The notes: generated from the letters alone by a model not told the origin. DNA of 64,000 bases from Prochlorococcus sp. MIT 1300 (GCF_034092375.1 NZ_CP139302.1:1054001-1118000), one strand, 5' to 3'; counted from the first letter of the stretch, positions 1 to 8,365 are shown. Numbers and translations: made by a program.

Positions 1-485
1 AATCAGCCTTTTTAGATATTCCTGCTCTTCAACAAAGAATTTTTGCTGTACGCAATCAAGGTGTTTGGTTAAATGGTACTCAGCTTGATCTCGCCAAGAA
101 AAGTAATTCAAATTCTGGGTGTATATCTATTTGCAGTAGATCAATACCTATGCTTCAAAGAAAATCCAATCAACGTTTTCCAGGCAAACTGCGTTTAATG
201 GGAGTCGCCAGCTTAAATCTGGTAGGCGTTGCCATAGGCCAAACCTTTGGAGCGATTGAGGCTACCCCCAAGATTTGGGACCTTGGCTCTGCATGGCTGA
301 TTTTAAAAGAACTGCAATGTCCTATCAAATGGTTAAAAGCAGATCCAGGCAACATTGAATCAGGCCAAGAATTATCACAAGCAAGTTTCCCTGTGGTGAC
401 TGCAAGTTCCTCAGAAAAGCTAGAGCTTTTACTACCTTGGGCCCAAGCAGTAATCGAAAATCAATCGTTTAGTCAACGGCCTTAA
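1..485 (+). CDS. Inositol monophosphatase family protein (3' part)
   Basis: The gene enters from the left edge; frame 3 is open from base 3 to the TAA ending at 485, so the start lies outside the window. The visible C-terminal half has IMPase-family features: a V-R-N-Q-G-V-W-L-N-G segment (family pattern of a Gly followed by an N-G turn) and, near residue 95, W-D-L-G-S-A-W-L-I-L, which corresponds to the conserved WDxAAxxLI metal-ligand motif. In this copy the second Ala position is Ser-Ala. The enzymes hydrolyse inositol-phosphate or related sugar phosphates; the substrate here cannot be assigned. The N-terminal metal-binding motifs are not in the window. Confidence 0.8.
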   Translation, partial: SAFLDIPALQQRIFAVRNQGVWLNGTQLDLAKKSNSNSGCISICSRSIPMLQRKSNQRFPGKLRLMGVASLNLVGVAIGQTFGAIEATPKIWDLGSAWLILKELQCPIKWLKADPGNIESGQELSQASFPVVTASSSEKLELLLPWAQAVIENQSFSQRP

Positions 486-639
486 ACATCAAAACCCTAC
501 TTTGTCATGAGTCTTAGGTAAGCTCCAATTGCTCCAACTTGAGTAACCCAAAAAATCATCTAAGGTAGTTAACTTACTTATTTAAATATTGCTTTTATCT
601 CGCTAGCCTTTAGTTATAAACATTGTTGAAAAATCTAGA

Positions 640-1557
640 GTGGGATTTCGCTGGAGACGTCAATTTCAATGGTTGGTTATGAGTTTATGGCGTGCTTACG
701 AACGTTGGACTCGCTGTGACTGTGTAGACCTCAGTGCGGCCTTTGCCTATTACACCCTTCAATCCTTCTTCCCAATCTTACTAATCTCCCTATCCGTAGC
801 GTCATGGTTCCTGGGACGACAAACAGGACTCGACCAAGAAATTATTACCTACACAGCACAAGTTCTGCCTCCTTCTGTAGTTGGATTAGTAGATACAACC
901 TTAGCGAAACTTGTAAATCAAGGTTTTGGGGCTGGATTATTAGGTGCGATTTTTCTCATGATAACTGCCGGCAATGCATACCTAACACTTCAAAGAGGAA
1001 CTGATCGTCTCTGGGGTGACGCGCTGCCAATCCAAACAAAACCTTCCCCCTGGAAAACACAAGCTTTCAGATTCATAAGAAGCCGAATAGAAGCCTTTCT
1101 TGTAGTAATACTGATCGGATTACTAGTAGTCATTGACCAATTAAGTGCAAATATACGCATGATCCCTGGAGCAGTATTAGAAGACCTCAGCAACACATCC
1201 CCTTGGGTAGCTGCATTGTTAGCCAGGGTTCCTGTCCTCGAAGTAGGTCAATTTATTATTCCTTTATTAGGCCTGTCAGGCATGGCTTTATTACTCCAAG
1301 CCTTACTTCCCAGCAGACGTGTCCCTCTAAGGCCTCTTATACCAGGTGCATTACTTATTGGCACACTCCTGACAATCCTCAATCTCACTGTTAGTCGAAG
1401 TCTGCTTTCATTAGGTTCGCGCTTTCAAGCATATGGATTTATTGGTGGTGTACTAGTACTCACATTATGGGTATGGATGATAGGAGTAATTGTTTACTTT
1501 GGACAATGTTGGAGCATAGTTCTCGCTAGCCATAGAAACTCAAGGGTTATGAGCTGA
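640..1557 (+). CDS. YihY/virulence factor BrkB family membrane protein
   Basis: A 305-residue integral membrane protein. The segment D-L-S-A-A-F-A-Y-Y-T-L-Q-S-F-F-P near residue 30 is the hallmark N-terminal motif of the YihY/BrkB (formerly misnamed RNase BN) family, and about six hydrophobic helices follow, with polar loops around residues 120-150. Function is unknown in the family; a transport or envelope role is usually supposed. The start at 640 is GTG; an internal ATG at 679 would remove 13 basic residues and still leave the family motif intact. It stands alone between the IMPase gene and a zinc-ribbon protein, with about 150 bases of leader. Confidence 0.85.
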   Translation: MGFRWRRQFQWLVMSLWRAYERWTRCDCVDLSAAFAYYTLQSFFPILLISLSVASWFLGRQTGLDQEIITYTAQVLPPSVVGLVDTTLAKLVNQGFGAGLLGAIFLMITAGNAYLTLQRGTDRLWGDALPIQTKPSPWKTQAFRFIRSRIEAFLVVILIGLLVVIDQLSANIRMIPGAVLEDLSNTSPWVAALLARVPVLEVGQFIIPLLGLSGMALLLQALLPSRRVPLRPLIPGALLIGTLLTILNLTVSRSLLSLGSRFQAYGFIGGVLVLTLWVWMIGVIVYFGQCWSIVLASHRNSRVMS

Positions 1558-1754
1558 AGCAATTAAAAATCAAAAATACTTTTAGCAAATTAATCTCATG
1601 GTATATCTTGTTCTGCTCGTAAAAAGACCTTCTTAAGGTTAAGAGCTATTGTATTCCTAAAAAGGAATTGTCAATCAACCGTTCTATTGTGATTAATATT
1701 TAGGCTGATCTCAAAAAACTGCTTCAAGCTTATAGCCCAAATTGCAATATTGAG

Positions 1755-2108
1755 ATGGGAAAACCCTCTTCGCTGCTTTGGTTAACACTCTTTTTTCTCC
1801 TACTTCTGCCAACTGCCGCAGGAAGAATCCTTCTTGATTTAGCAGGGGGGGTAATGCTCATACTTTTAGGCTTACCACTGCTGCTAGCAGGCTTTGGATG
1901 GATAGGGTGGCGGATCCTGCAATCAAAAATGGTCACTTGCCAGGCTTGTGGTGTAACAACATTTCGGAATTCAGATAAATGTCCTATTTGTGGGTCAGCA
2001 GTTTTGGAGGTCTCAAAGCCTCCAAAAAAAGCTTCAAATCAATCCATTCCTGCAAGCTCCGTCACAATTGATATATCTGCTGAAGATGCAGGAAAAGATA
2101 TAGATTAA
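1755..2108 (+). CDS. Small membrane protein with C-terminal zinc ribbon
   Basis: A 117-residue protein with two hydrophobic segments (about residues 7-22 and 30-52), followed by a cytoplasmic-looking zinc ribbon with Cys62-x2-Cys65 and Cys76-x2-Cys79, and a polar, acidic tail of about 35 residues. I recognise this architecture from conserved hypothetical proteins of picocyanobacteria but know no function. The ribbon probably binds zinc and could mediate protein or nucleic acid contact at the membrane. It faces the xseB gene tail-to-tail with only 15 bases between stop codons. Confidence 0.7.
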   Translation: MGKPSSLLWLTLFFLLLLPTAAGRILLDLAGGVMLILLGLPLLLAGFGWIGWRILQSKMVTCQACGVTTFRNSDKCPICGSAVLEVSKPPKKASNQSIPASSVTIDISAEDAGKDID

Positions 2109-2123
2109 AGTCAATTCACAAGT

Positions 2124-2438
2124 TTAACTAGAATTATTTTCATTAAGGTTGACCTCCACCAATTCCTGCTCTACAGAGTCTAATAATTCTTGGCAATGTG
2201 CAAGATAAGCTTTTCCTTGAAGATAATGGGCCTGAAGATCTGCCAAAGGGACTTCATCATTCTGTAGTTTAGAAAGCAAGGTATCTAGTTCTCTTAATGA
2301 ATCCTCAAAGGAAAGTTCCTTCAATTTTTTTCGCCACTGATCTAAATCTTTCTGGACTTTAGATCTCAAGTTTTCTGCATTCTGATTATCAGTTTTATTG
2401 TTTCTTCTATTTGATTGTGATAAATCAGACTGTTTCAC
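2124..2438 (-). CDS. xseB: Exodeoxyribonuclease VII small subunit
   Basis: A 104-residue protein. Residues 28-100 have the XseB helical-hairpin pattern (F-E-D-S-L-R-E-L-D-T-L-L-S-K-L, then G-K-A-Y-L-A-H-C-Q-E-L-L). It is preceded by a Ser/Asn/Arg-rich N-terminal extension of about 27 residues that is longer than in the roughly 80-residue E. coli protein. Several small subunits bind one XseA to form exonuclease VII, which degrades single-stranded DNA. Its start overlaps the xseA stop in an ATGA arrangement (2435-2438), so the two are translationally coupled. Confidence 0.88.
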   Translation of the reverse strand: MKQSDLSQSNRRNNKTDNQNAENLRSKVQKDLDQWRKKLKELSFEDSLRELDTLLSKLQNDEVPLADLQAHYLQGKAYLAHCQELLDSVEQELVEVNLNENNSS

Positions 2439-3592
2439 TGTACGGACCTCTCTGAGTGAATTAATTCCGTTCGAGCATCTACGGATCCATTACTTAACTG
2501 AATGTTCAACATCTCTTTAGGGGATATATCATGCACATCCTTTATAGCGTTACCTACATCATTCCTGACAATTGCAAAGCCTCTCTTTAACCACCGAGAG
2601 GGAGAATTGGCTTCCAATAATTGAGATTTCTGGTCCAAGAGCACTTGCTTGCGATTAAGAGTATTTAACGGAGCCTGCTCTTGCCACAGCAAAAGACGGT
2701 CTTTCAAGTGCTGCTGCTCTCTACCAATCAACCAATGGCAATGATCTGAAAATCTTGCCAACCTTTGCAGCAATTGAACCCGAATGGCTTCTTTATTGGG
2801 AAGAATCGCCGTAATAGCAGCAGTAGGAGTTGCCGCGCGGTAGTCAGCTACAAGATCAAGCACAGTTAAATCATCCTCATGCCCTATTCCTGTCACAACA
2901 GGAATAGGGCATGAGGCAATTGTTCTGCAAAGGTTGGGATCATCAAATACCACTAAATCCTCCCTACTGCCGCCACCTCTTGCTATGACTATCGCTTCAA
3001 CACCTAATTCCTCATAACGCTTGAGGAGATTGTTAAATACCGATTGTATTTGCTTAGCAACATCACCTTGCACTGGAATAGGTACAAGACAAAGACGAGT
3101 TAAAGGCCACCGGTCTTGTGCCGTACGCAACATATCAGCCAGTGCCGAACTTGGGACACTAGTCAAAATTGCAAGAGAGCTGGGAAATTTTGGGAGCACA
3201 CGACGTCTATTTGAATCAATTAACCCCTCTTGAAGTAAAAGAGTTTTAGATACTTCAAATTGCCTTAAAACCGTCGAAAGAGTTGGACGAATATCAAGAA
3301 CCTGCACCGACAAAGTAGCTCTGGCTGCCCAAAAATTCAATTTGCCAACTACAACTACACCATCCCCTTCAATTGGACGATAACTTAGCTGTTTGACTCT
3401 GGAGGACCAAACCACAGCAGAAATAGTTGCCTCTCCATCACTCAGAGTCAGCCAAAGATGCCCTTTCTTCAGTTGAGCCTGGCTCACTGAAGCATGCACC
3501 AAAAAACGTGGGGCAAAACCACGGTCCAGCAAAGTACCAATTGCTGCATTCAGCTCAGCAACTGAAAAATCAGGTAAAGGTTCAGCGTTCAA
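2435..3592 (-). CDS. xseA: Exodeoxyribonuclease VII large subunit
   Basis: A 385-residue protein, close to the short end of the family. The N-terminal ~100 residues form the OB-fold (S-V-A-E-L-N-A-A-I start, then V-V-W-S-S-R-V). The catalytic region carries I-A-R-G-G-G-S-R-E-D-L near residue 205 and G-I-G-H-E-D-D-L-T-V-L-D near residue 235, the conserved XseA motifs. The enzyme digests single-stranded DNA from both ends in repair. It is the upstream partner of xseB, and its start overlaps the end of the small membrane gene at 3582-3806 by 11 bases, suggesting one transcript of three genes. Confidence 0.92.
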   Translation of the reverse strand: MNAEPLPDFSVAELNAAIGTLLDRGFAPRFLVHASVSQAQLKKGHLWLTLSDGEATISAVVWSSRVKQLSYRPIEGDGVVVVGKLNFWAARATLSVQVLDIRPTLSTVLRQFEVSKTLLLQEGLIDSNRRRVLPKFPSSLAILTSVPSSALADMLRTAQDRWPLTRLCLVPIPVQGDVAKQIQSVFNNLLKRYEELGVEAIVIARGGGSREDLVVFDDPNLCRTIASCPIPVVTGIGHEDDLTVLDLVADYRAATPTAAITAILPNKEAIRVQLLQRLARFSDHCHWLIGREQQHLKDRLLLWQEQAPLNTLNRKQVLLDQKSQLLEANSPSRWLKRGFAIVRNDVGNAIKDVHDISPKEMLNIQLSNGSVDARTELIHSERSVQ

Positions 3593-3806
3593 GACGTCTA
3601 TAGGCGAGCCACCAATAAATACATATCAATGCACTAAAAGCACTTAATGCCTGGCCCCAGGAATGATCAATTTGAGTTGAAGCTATAGCCAGAATCAATA
3701 GCCCTGTACTTAACATTCTCGCCCCATCACGCCGATTCTTAACAAAAAACTTTGCCAACAGAAAAGTGCTCAATCCTTTATCCACTCTCGCCCAAGAAGT
3801 AGTCAA
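3582..3806 (-). CDS. Small predicted membrane protein upstream of xseA
   Basis: A 74-residue protein with a basic N-terminal half (K-F-F-V-K-N-R-R-D-G-A-R) and two hydrophobic stretches (about residues 30-45 and 50-68), ending in Y-R-R-L-E-R. I do not recognise the family. Its 3' end overlaps the xseA start by 11 bases, which argues for a real translated gene in the xse operon. The ATG at 3806 is the only plausible start; the bases just upstream are A-rich. Confidence 0.5.
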   Translation of the reverse strand: MTTSWARVDKGLSTFLLAKFFVKNRRDGARMLSTGLLILAIASTQIDHSWGQALSAFSALICIYWWLAYRRLER

Positions 3807-3907
3807 TTAAAAAAAAAACTGAGCGGAAAAGCTGTAAGAGCTAGAAAAAGTAATAAAAAACTCTTACCCAAACACTCATAAAGGGGTCTCTATCTAAAAA
3901 TCAGAAG

Positions 3908-4054
3908 TCATCCCAAACCCATTTGCACCAATATGCCCTGTCCAGTAAGCAATTCTGTGCCCAGACCAATAATGATTCCCATCATCGCTAATCGCCCATT
4001 CCAAGTCTCAGCAAAGTTAACAAAGCCAAAACGTGGTTGATTTTCCTGACTCAT
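3908..4054 (-). CDS. hli: High-light-inducible (Hli/Scp) protein
   Basis: A 48-residue protein, translated by hand from the minus strand. It begins MSQENQPRFGFVNFAE and has the single transmembrane helix with the chlorophyll-binding signature E-T-W-N-G-R-L-A-M-M-G (ExxNGRxAMxG), then I-I-I-G-L-G-T-E-L-L-T-G-Q-G. Hli proteins sit in the thylakoid membrane, bind chlorophyll and carotenoid, and protect photosystem assembly and repair under excess light or stress. It is a stand-alone gene with about 100 bases on each side. Confidence 0.9.
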   Translation of the reverse strand: MSQENQPRFGFVNFAETWNGRLAMMGIIIGLGTELLTGQGILVQMGLG

Positions 4055-4181
4055 AAAGCTCTCCAAGAGTGTTTATTGATCTAATCAAGCAATACTAGAA
4101 AAAATCTTCCTAAAAAAGGATTGACACCTCAAAAAAGTGTTATTCCATTAGCAATAGAAAATTTTTGAGGTGTCTGGATAT

Positions 4182-4565
4182 TCAGCGAACATGCCTAGTG
4201 CCATCCACGGGATGGTAATCCTCACCGGTGAGTTCTTCATAAATAATTGCAGGCAAACCAGTTTCAAACATTGTTTGCAATGCTTCCTTAAGCAACGGAT
4301 TCCATCCGCCAGTGCTTACCTTTCCATGCCGCACTGTCCAATCCCAGGTTCCCTGGAGATCTCTTGGAATTCTGCCTTCTCGATCTCGCCTAGCTACCAA
4401 ATCCAAAGACTCAACTAAACCAACCTGTATTGGTTTCTTGCCATAAGCAGGGGTAAGACTTAACTCGAGCCGAACGGGATCTTCCTTGAGAAGTTTGAGC
4501 CGAAACCTTGGAGGCAATTTCACAGCCCTAATTACTGCAGCAACGATTCGTGTTCTTTGATCCAA
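4182..4565 (-). CDS. Conserved cyanobacterial protein of unknown function
   Basis: A 127-residue soluble protein with mixed charge and no signal peptide or membrane segment. Recognisable blocks are V-K-L-P-P-R-F-R-L-K-L-L near residue 16, G-T-W-D-W-T-V-R-H-G-K near residue 72 and a C-terminal G-E-D-Y-H-P-V-D-G-T-R-H. The composition and compact length look like a genuine gene, and similar proteins occur widely in picocyanobacteria as hypotheticals, but I cannot name a family. It precedes the DUF2973 gene's stop by about 55 bases on the same strand, though transcription order puts the DUF2973 gene first. Confidence 0.65.
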   Translation of the reverse strand: MDQRTRIVAAVIRAVKLPPRFRLKLLKEDPVRLELSLTPAYGKKPIQVGLVESLDLVARRDREGRIPRDLQGTWDWTVRHGKVSTGGWNPLLKEALQTMFETGLPAIIYEELTGEDYHPVDGTRHVR

Positions 4566-4620
4566 AAGGCCTCTCCCAGCTAATCCTATTGATGCCTTCT
4601 TTAAATAATATCTACTGAAC

Positions 4621-4887
4621 TCATTCAGTAGGTTTTTCTTCTGAGTGAGGAGACTCGTTCTCTTCTGAAAATCTCACGGTTAAAAGCTCCTCATCCGTAA
4701 TCCGACCTTCTTGATCCAAGAGTTCCGGATGAATTGTTAAGCGACCAGTGCGATCACCTTTTGCATTCCTTCCCCCAGCAGGTGAGCCTTTCTCCAGCGC
4801 AAAGCCCCGACTCATCACACGAAAGGCTTGCCACAAAAGGATCAAAACAATAGAGGCATACAAAAATGGGAAAATAGTTCTCAGCAT
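4621..4887 (-). CDS. DUF2973 family membrane-anchored protein
   Basis: An 88-residue protein with one N-terminal membrane helix (about residues 4-22), a basic loop, and then R-T-G-R-L-T-I-H-P-E-L-L-D-Q-E-G-R-I-T-D-E-E-L-L, the characteristic block of the cyanobacterial DUF2973 family, plus an acidic tail. Function is unknown; members are found next to photosynthesis or housekeeping genes in many cyanobacteria. It is probably co-transcribed with the gene at 4182-4565 downstream. Confidence 0.75.
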   Translation of the reverse strand: MLRTIFPFLYASIVLILLWQAFRVMSRGFALEKGSPAGGRNAKGDRTGRLTIHPELLDQEGRITDEELLTVRFSEENESPHSEEKPTE

Positions 4888-5116
4888 GAATTCACAACCA
4901 ATTAGGACCAGAAGCGCTCAGATCACTAGCAAAGTTTTATTCATCATTACCTGCTATGGAGAAAACTTGCCGCATGAAGCATCAAGGTTTCATGAAGAGT
5001 TAGCCCAAAACCAACAAAGTCCTTGCGAGAAGGAGCACTTGAACATTGTTGTAAAAGTTATCACGTTCAAGCAGTTGCAAAGCCTATGGAAAACGAACCT
5101 AGAAGGGGAAAGTTAA
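4886..5116 (+). CDS. Doubtful 76-residue ORF
   Basis: An ATG at 4886 opens a 76-residue frame (MNSQPIRTRSAQITSK and onward, ending T-N-L-E-G-E-S). It has one weakly hydrophobic stretch, K-V-L-F-I-I-T-C-Y-G, and otherwise mixed composition. Its start codon overlaps the start codon of the divergent DUF2973 gene, leaving no room for a separate promoter in the normal place, and there is no clear ribosome binding site. I do not recognise it and list it only because no better feature explains these bases. Confidence 0.22.
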   Translation: MNSQPIRTRSAQITSKVLFIITCYGENLPHEASRFHEELAQNQQSPCEKEHLNIVVKVITFKQLQSLWKTNLEGES

Positions 5117-5329
5117 ACACAAACCCTCTGGCGGAGCATCTATTCAATGGCTAGTGAAACTATATGGCTCTAAGCCGATCAATCCTGTTAATTAAATAGT
5201 GAAAAAATTTGATTAATAGGATTAGTGGTAAAAAAGAGTTTTGAAAGATATCAATGTTCTCTTGAATGACAGCAATATTAATCATATTTAATTTTCAATT
5301 CACCAAATAGCGATTAGGCATCAAGAACT
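5117..5329. other. Intergenic stretch without visible features
   Basis: About 210 bases between the doubtful ORF and the Cys-rich micro-protein. It is AT-rich, has stops in all frames, and shows no tRNA-like fold, strong hairpin or repeated motif that I can see. Confidence 0.5.
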
Positions 5330-5491
5330 TCAGTCGTCAGATTCACGCAATTGCTCAACGCAACGAGTAATACACTCACCATCATCCAAAGAGCAAGTCG
5401 TAATGCACTCAAAATAAGTTTCCACCGCATCCCATGCCTGTTCCCTGCTCTGGCCATGGTCAATCGAAATAGCGTTGGAAGAGATATTCAT
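5330..5491 (-). CDS. Cys-rich 53-residue micro-protein
   Basis: Hand translation gives a 53-residue protein beginning MNISSNAISIDHGQSREQ and containing E-C-I-T-T-C-S-L-D-D-G-E-C-I-T-R-C-V-E-Q-L. The four cysteines form C-x3-C-x6-C-x3-C in an acidic, helical context. The regular spacing is what one expects of two antiparallel helices joined by disulfides or binding a metal, and it resembles short conserved hypotheticals of marine picocyanobacteria. No function is known to me. It lies alone between AT-rich gaps; the ATG at 5491 is the natural start. Confidence 0.6.
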   Translation of the reverse strand: MNISSNAISIDHGQSREQAWDAVETYFECITTCSLDDGECITRCVEQLRESDD

Positions 5492-5610
5492 CAAGGCCAA
5501 AACTCAACTTTGTCAGCCTATGCAAACTTTTTACACAGGTAAAGAAAAATGAGTCTTACTGCCTAATCGATTGTTAAGTTTTTCCAGTGAAGTTAAGAGA
5601 TTTAAACGAT

Positions 5611-7338
5611 TTAAACTCCCTTTGCCCTCTTGTGAGCCTTTCTTTTCCTCTGGCTGTCGCGCCTTGCAAGACGTTTGGCCTCTTTAGCCGCAAGAGCCAA
5701 CTCTTTCTCCGCTGCTAATCGTTCTTCTAACTTTTTCTCCTTGTAGTAAGAATAGTCGCCCCTATATAAAATCAATTCACCGTCTCTCAATTCCACAATT
5801 CTGTTGGCAACTCGAGAAATAAAGTAACGGTCATGGGAAACAATTAATGCTGCTCCCTCGTATTCTCTAAGAGCATCTTCCAACATCTGCTTTGCCGGTA
5901 TATCTAAATGATTAGTTGGCTCATCTAATAAGAGCAAATTACAAGGTTTTACAAGCATCAAAGCCAGAGCCAATCGTGCCTTCTCTCCTCCACTTAAATT
6001 GCCGACTTCCTTAAAAACATCATCTTTACTAAAGCAAAGATTTCCGAGCAAAGATCTGACTTTTGTTTGCGTCCAATCAGGTACCTCCTCAAACATTGTA
6101 TCAATCACAGTTCTATCAAGGTTTAAAGCTTCAGCCTGATTTTGTTCGAAATAAGCAGGAATCACATTATGGCGACCCAAGGTAGCTTTGCCCTCATCTG
6201 GCTGTTCTAGGCCCATCACTAAACGCAAGAGGGTTGATTTGCCTGATCCATTAGGACCTATAAATGCAATTCTGTTACCTACTTCTACCTCTAAATTGGC
6301 ACCCAAAAACAAAATCTTATCATCATAACTATGTGTTAGATCATCTATCATAACAACCTCACTCCCAGACCTTGGAGCTGGCAAAAATTTAAAAGAAGGG
6401 CCGGACAGCTCACCTTCTGGAGCCTGAATCCTCTCAACTTTTTCAAGCATCTTTTCACGACTCTTTGCTTGAGTACTTCTCGTCGCACTGGCCCTAAAAC
6501 GATCCACGTATGCCTGTTGAGTCGCAAGATCCTTCTGTTGTCTCTGAAATGCAGCCTGAGTCGCCTCAGCCTCAATATCTCTCTGCTCAATAAATGCTGT
6601 ATAATTACCTAAATAAGTACGAGAGATGCCTCTCTCCGTGCTCACTATTTGCGTGCATATGCGATCAAGAAATGCTCGATCATGGCTAATGATTACCATG
6701 GCTGAGTTTTGCTCTAAAAGGTAATCTTCCAACCATTGAATTGCCTCTAAGTCCAAATGATTAGTTGGCTCATCTAATAAAAGCAAATCAGGCTTCTGTA
6801 AAACTATCTTGCCTAGTGCAATCCTCATTTGCCACCCACCTGAATAGTCACCAACGACCTGATCAGCCTCTTTAGAAGTAAACCCAAGAGTTGGCAAAAC
6901 CTTTTCTACCTGAGCTTCTAACTCATAACCATTAATCGCCTCAAAGCGACTTTGAATAGTTCCTAGATCTCTAATTAATTGATCTAAATAGTCAGTATCA
7001 GTTTGCGCTTGTTCAGATGCCATATCCTGCTCAATTTTGTGCTGTTCATCAAGTAAATGAGCAGCCTCAGAAAATGCTCTAAATAATTCATCTCTAACAG
7101 TTTTAGAAGGATCTACATCAAACTCTTGCTGTAAATATGCAATCCGAGGACACCCATTCCTAACAATTGATCCACTAGTAGCTTCCTCTAAACCTGCAAT
7201 AAGCCTCAATTGTGTCGTCTTTCCTGCACCATTTGCACCCACCAAGCCAATTCGATCAGACGCCTTCACCTCCCAAGTCACCTCACGCAGAACTTCACTG
7301 GTGGGATAAATCTTGCTAATACGCTCAAGTCGCAGCAC
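5611..7338 (-). CDS. ABC-F family ATPase
   Basis: Two ABC ATPase domains in one 575-residue chain without membrane segments, the ABC-F layout. The first domain has G-A-N-G-A-G-K-T-T and D-Y-S-G-G-W-Q-M-R and L-L-L-L-D-E-P-T-N-H-L-D; the second has G-P-N-G-S-G-K-S-T, N-L-S-G-G-E-K-A-R and the same Walker B. An interdomain linker lies between, and the tail is highly basic (A-K-R-L-A-R-R-D-S-Q-R-K-R-K-A-H). ABC-F proteins act on ribosomes as translation factors or resistance proteins. The frame is open to 7365, but GTG at 7338 (V-L-R-L-E-R-I-S-K-I-Y) matches the family N-terminus better. It is probably a housekeeping Uup-like member. Confidence 0.88.
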   Translation of the reverse strand: MLRLERISKIYPTSEVLREVTWEVKASDRIGLVGANGAGKTTQLRLIAGLEEATSGSIVRNGCPRIAYLQQEFDVDPSKTVRDELFRAFSEAAHLLDEQHKIEQDMASEQAQTDTDYLDQLIRDLGTIQSRFEAINGYELEAQVEKVLPTLGFTSKEADQVVGDYSGGWQMRIALGKIVLQKPDLLLLDEPTNHLDLEAIQWLEDYLLEQNSAMVIISHDRAFLDRICTQIVSTERGISRTYLGNYTAFIEQRDIEAEATQAAFQRQQKDLATQQAYVDRFRASATRSTQAKSREKMLEKVERIQAPEGELSGPSFKFLPAPRSGSEVVMIDDLTHSYDDKILFLGANLEVEVGNRIAFIGPNGSGKSTLLRLVMGLEQPDEGKATLGRHNVIPAYFEQNQAEALNLDRTVIDTMFEEVPDWTQTKVRSLLGNLCFSKDDVFKEVGNLSGGEKARLALALMLVKPCNLLLLDEPTNHLDIPAKQMLEDALREYEGAALIVSHDRYFISRVANRIVELRDGELILYRGDYSYYKEKKLEERLAAEKELALAAKEAKRLARRDSQRKRKAHKRAKGV

Positions 7339-7415
7339 TGGAAATTGGAAACAAATAAAGATCATCCAGCTTTGAATAGAGGCAAACTGGAAAAGCCCAT
7401 ACCGAATCTTCGGCC

Positions 7416-7607
7416 ATGGTGAGACTGGAACAAATTACTGCTTTGGTTTTAGCTGCAGCCCTAGCTATCCCCAGCTATTGGTTTTTCTGGAGCTTGGCCG
7501 GAGGGGGTGGTTATGACAGGAGGAAAAAACAAACTCAGTCAATGGAAAATGGTTTGATTCAACAAAAACAGCCCCAAAAATCACTTAAAGGCCTCCTCGA
7601 GCCTTAA
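7416..7607 (+). CDS. Small single-helix membrane protein
   Basis: A 63-residue protein: MVRLEQ, then one strong membrane helix (about residues 7-28, I-T-A-L-V-L-A-A-A-L-A-I-P-S-Y-W-F-F-W-S-L), a G-G-G-G-Y turn and a basic/Gln-rich soluble tail. This looks like a real picocyanobacterial small membrane protein, function unknown. It diverges from the ABC-F gene with about 75 bases between likely starts, and its 3' end overlaps the convergent Nif11-like gene by 23 bases. Confidence 0.55.
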   Translation: MVRLEQITALVLAAALAIPSYWFFWSLAGGGGYDRRKKQTQSMENGLIQQKQPQKSLKGLLEP

Positions 7608-7815
7608 TCAACCACTGCTTGGTCTCTCCATCATCAAGGCTTGCAAGATGAGCCTTAACTTCGTCAGGGGTCACAGGGAGATCAAGAGCACGTCCTAATT
7701 CACATATAGATCGGATCGCTCCCTGAGGGTCCTGAAGCGCTTGACGGAAGAGAGCCTGTGTATGCGCAGGATCTTCTTGAATACGACGATAAAGCTCTTT
7801 GGCATTAGTGCTCAT
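7585..7815 (-). CDS. Nif11-like domain protein without a precursor core
   Basis: A 76-residue protein. Residues 5-60 follow the Nif11 leader pattern: a polar helix with E-D-P (R-I-Q-E-D-P-A-H-T-Q-A-L-F), then D-P-Q-G-A-I-R-S-I-C-E-L-G-R-A-L-D-L-P-V-T-P-D-E-V. Nif11 domains serve as leader peptides of ribosomally made peptides in cyanobacteria or occur alone. Here the chain ends at K-A-R-G-G-L, only one residue after a Gly-Gly, with no Cys/Ser/Thr-rich core, so a free-standing role is more likely. No lanthipeptide-type modifying enzyme is in the window. Confidence 0.6.
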   Translation of the reverse strand: MSTNAKELYRRIQEDPAHTQALFRQALQDPQGAIRSICELGRALDLPVTPDEVKAHLASLDDGETKQWLIKARGGL

Positions 7816-7849
7816 ATCAAAAAGCGAAATAAGAAATGCTATTCATAAA

Positions 7850-8209
7850 CTATGCAGCATCTGAGTGAAGAAATTGCATTTCGGAATTTTGAGTGTTGTC
7901 GATATCTCCATTACCCAATGCAGATGCATCATCCATACTTCGCGCATCCATGCATAACACTTTCCTCAATTCTGCAAAGTTAGCTGCCTGAGAAGCCTTT
8001 CCATCCTTAACAGCACCATATTCTGCTCGTTGCAAAATATGGTGAAGATGGGTGAGCAAATAGGTACTGACAACAGCAGAAATCAAGACATCGCTCTTCT
8101 GAGGTGATCTGCTTGTACGGCGACGTCGATAACCAGAGCTTGTTTTTTGCTCATTGGATTTTGAGGGCTTTGGCCTTTTAGCGGAAGGGAGGCTTGGCTT
8201 AGCAGACAT
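7850..8209 (-). CDS. Unrecognised basic-headed protein
   Basis: A 119-residue protein with an N-terminal ~40 residues very rich in Lys, Arg, Ser and Pro (including S-G-Y-R-R-R-R-T-S-R-S), then a more hydrophobic helical part (D-V-L-I-S-A-V-V-S-T-Y-L-L-T-H-L-H-H-I-L) and an acidic, Asn/Asp-rich tail ending S-D-A-A. The basic head suggests nucleic acid or membrane-surface contact. It is divergent from the ribbon-helix-helix gene and shares the promoter gap with it, so the RHH protein may regulate it. No family recognised. Confidence 0.55.
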   Translation of the reverse strand: MSAKPSLPSAKRPKPSKSNEQKTSSGYRRRRTSRSPQKSDVLISAVVSTYLLTHLHHILQRAEYGAVKDGKASQAANFAELRKVLCMDARSMDDASALGNGDIDNTQNSEMQFLHSDAA

Positions 8210-8365
8210 GGAAAACTCCTTTTGGAAGACCCACTGGTAGTTGACTTGTCAAACGCAGTTCACCAGTTGAACTGCGAAGCGATTAACAATGAGAAAAGCA
8301 TACTCCTGGATACTACCCTTGCACATGTCTGTACACTAATTATTAACCGTTACTTTTTTAGGGTC

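Noticed and set aside
4748-4885. Plus-strand frame across the DUF2973 gene
   Set aside because: It is the antisense shadow of a recognised gene; only the part beyond 4886 was kept, at low confidence.
8222-8365. Longer N-terminus of the RHH protein
   Set aside because: It would leave 12 bases between divergent starts and adds sequence that does not fit the RHH family.
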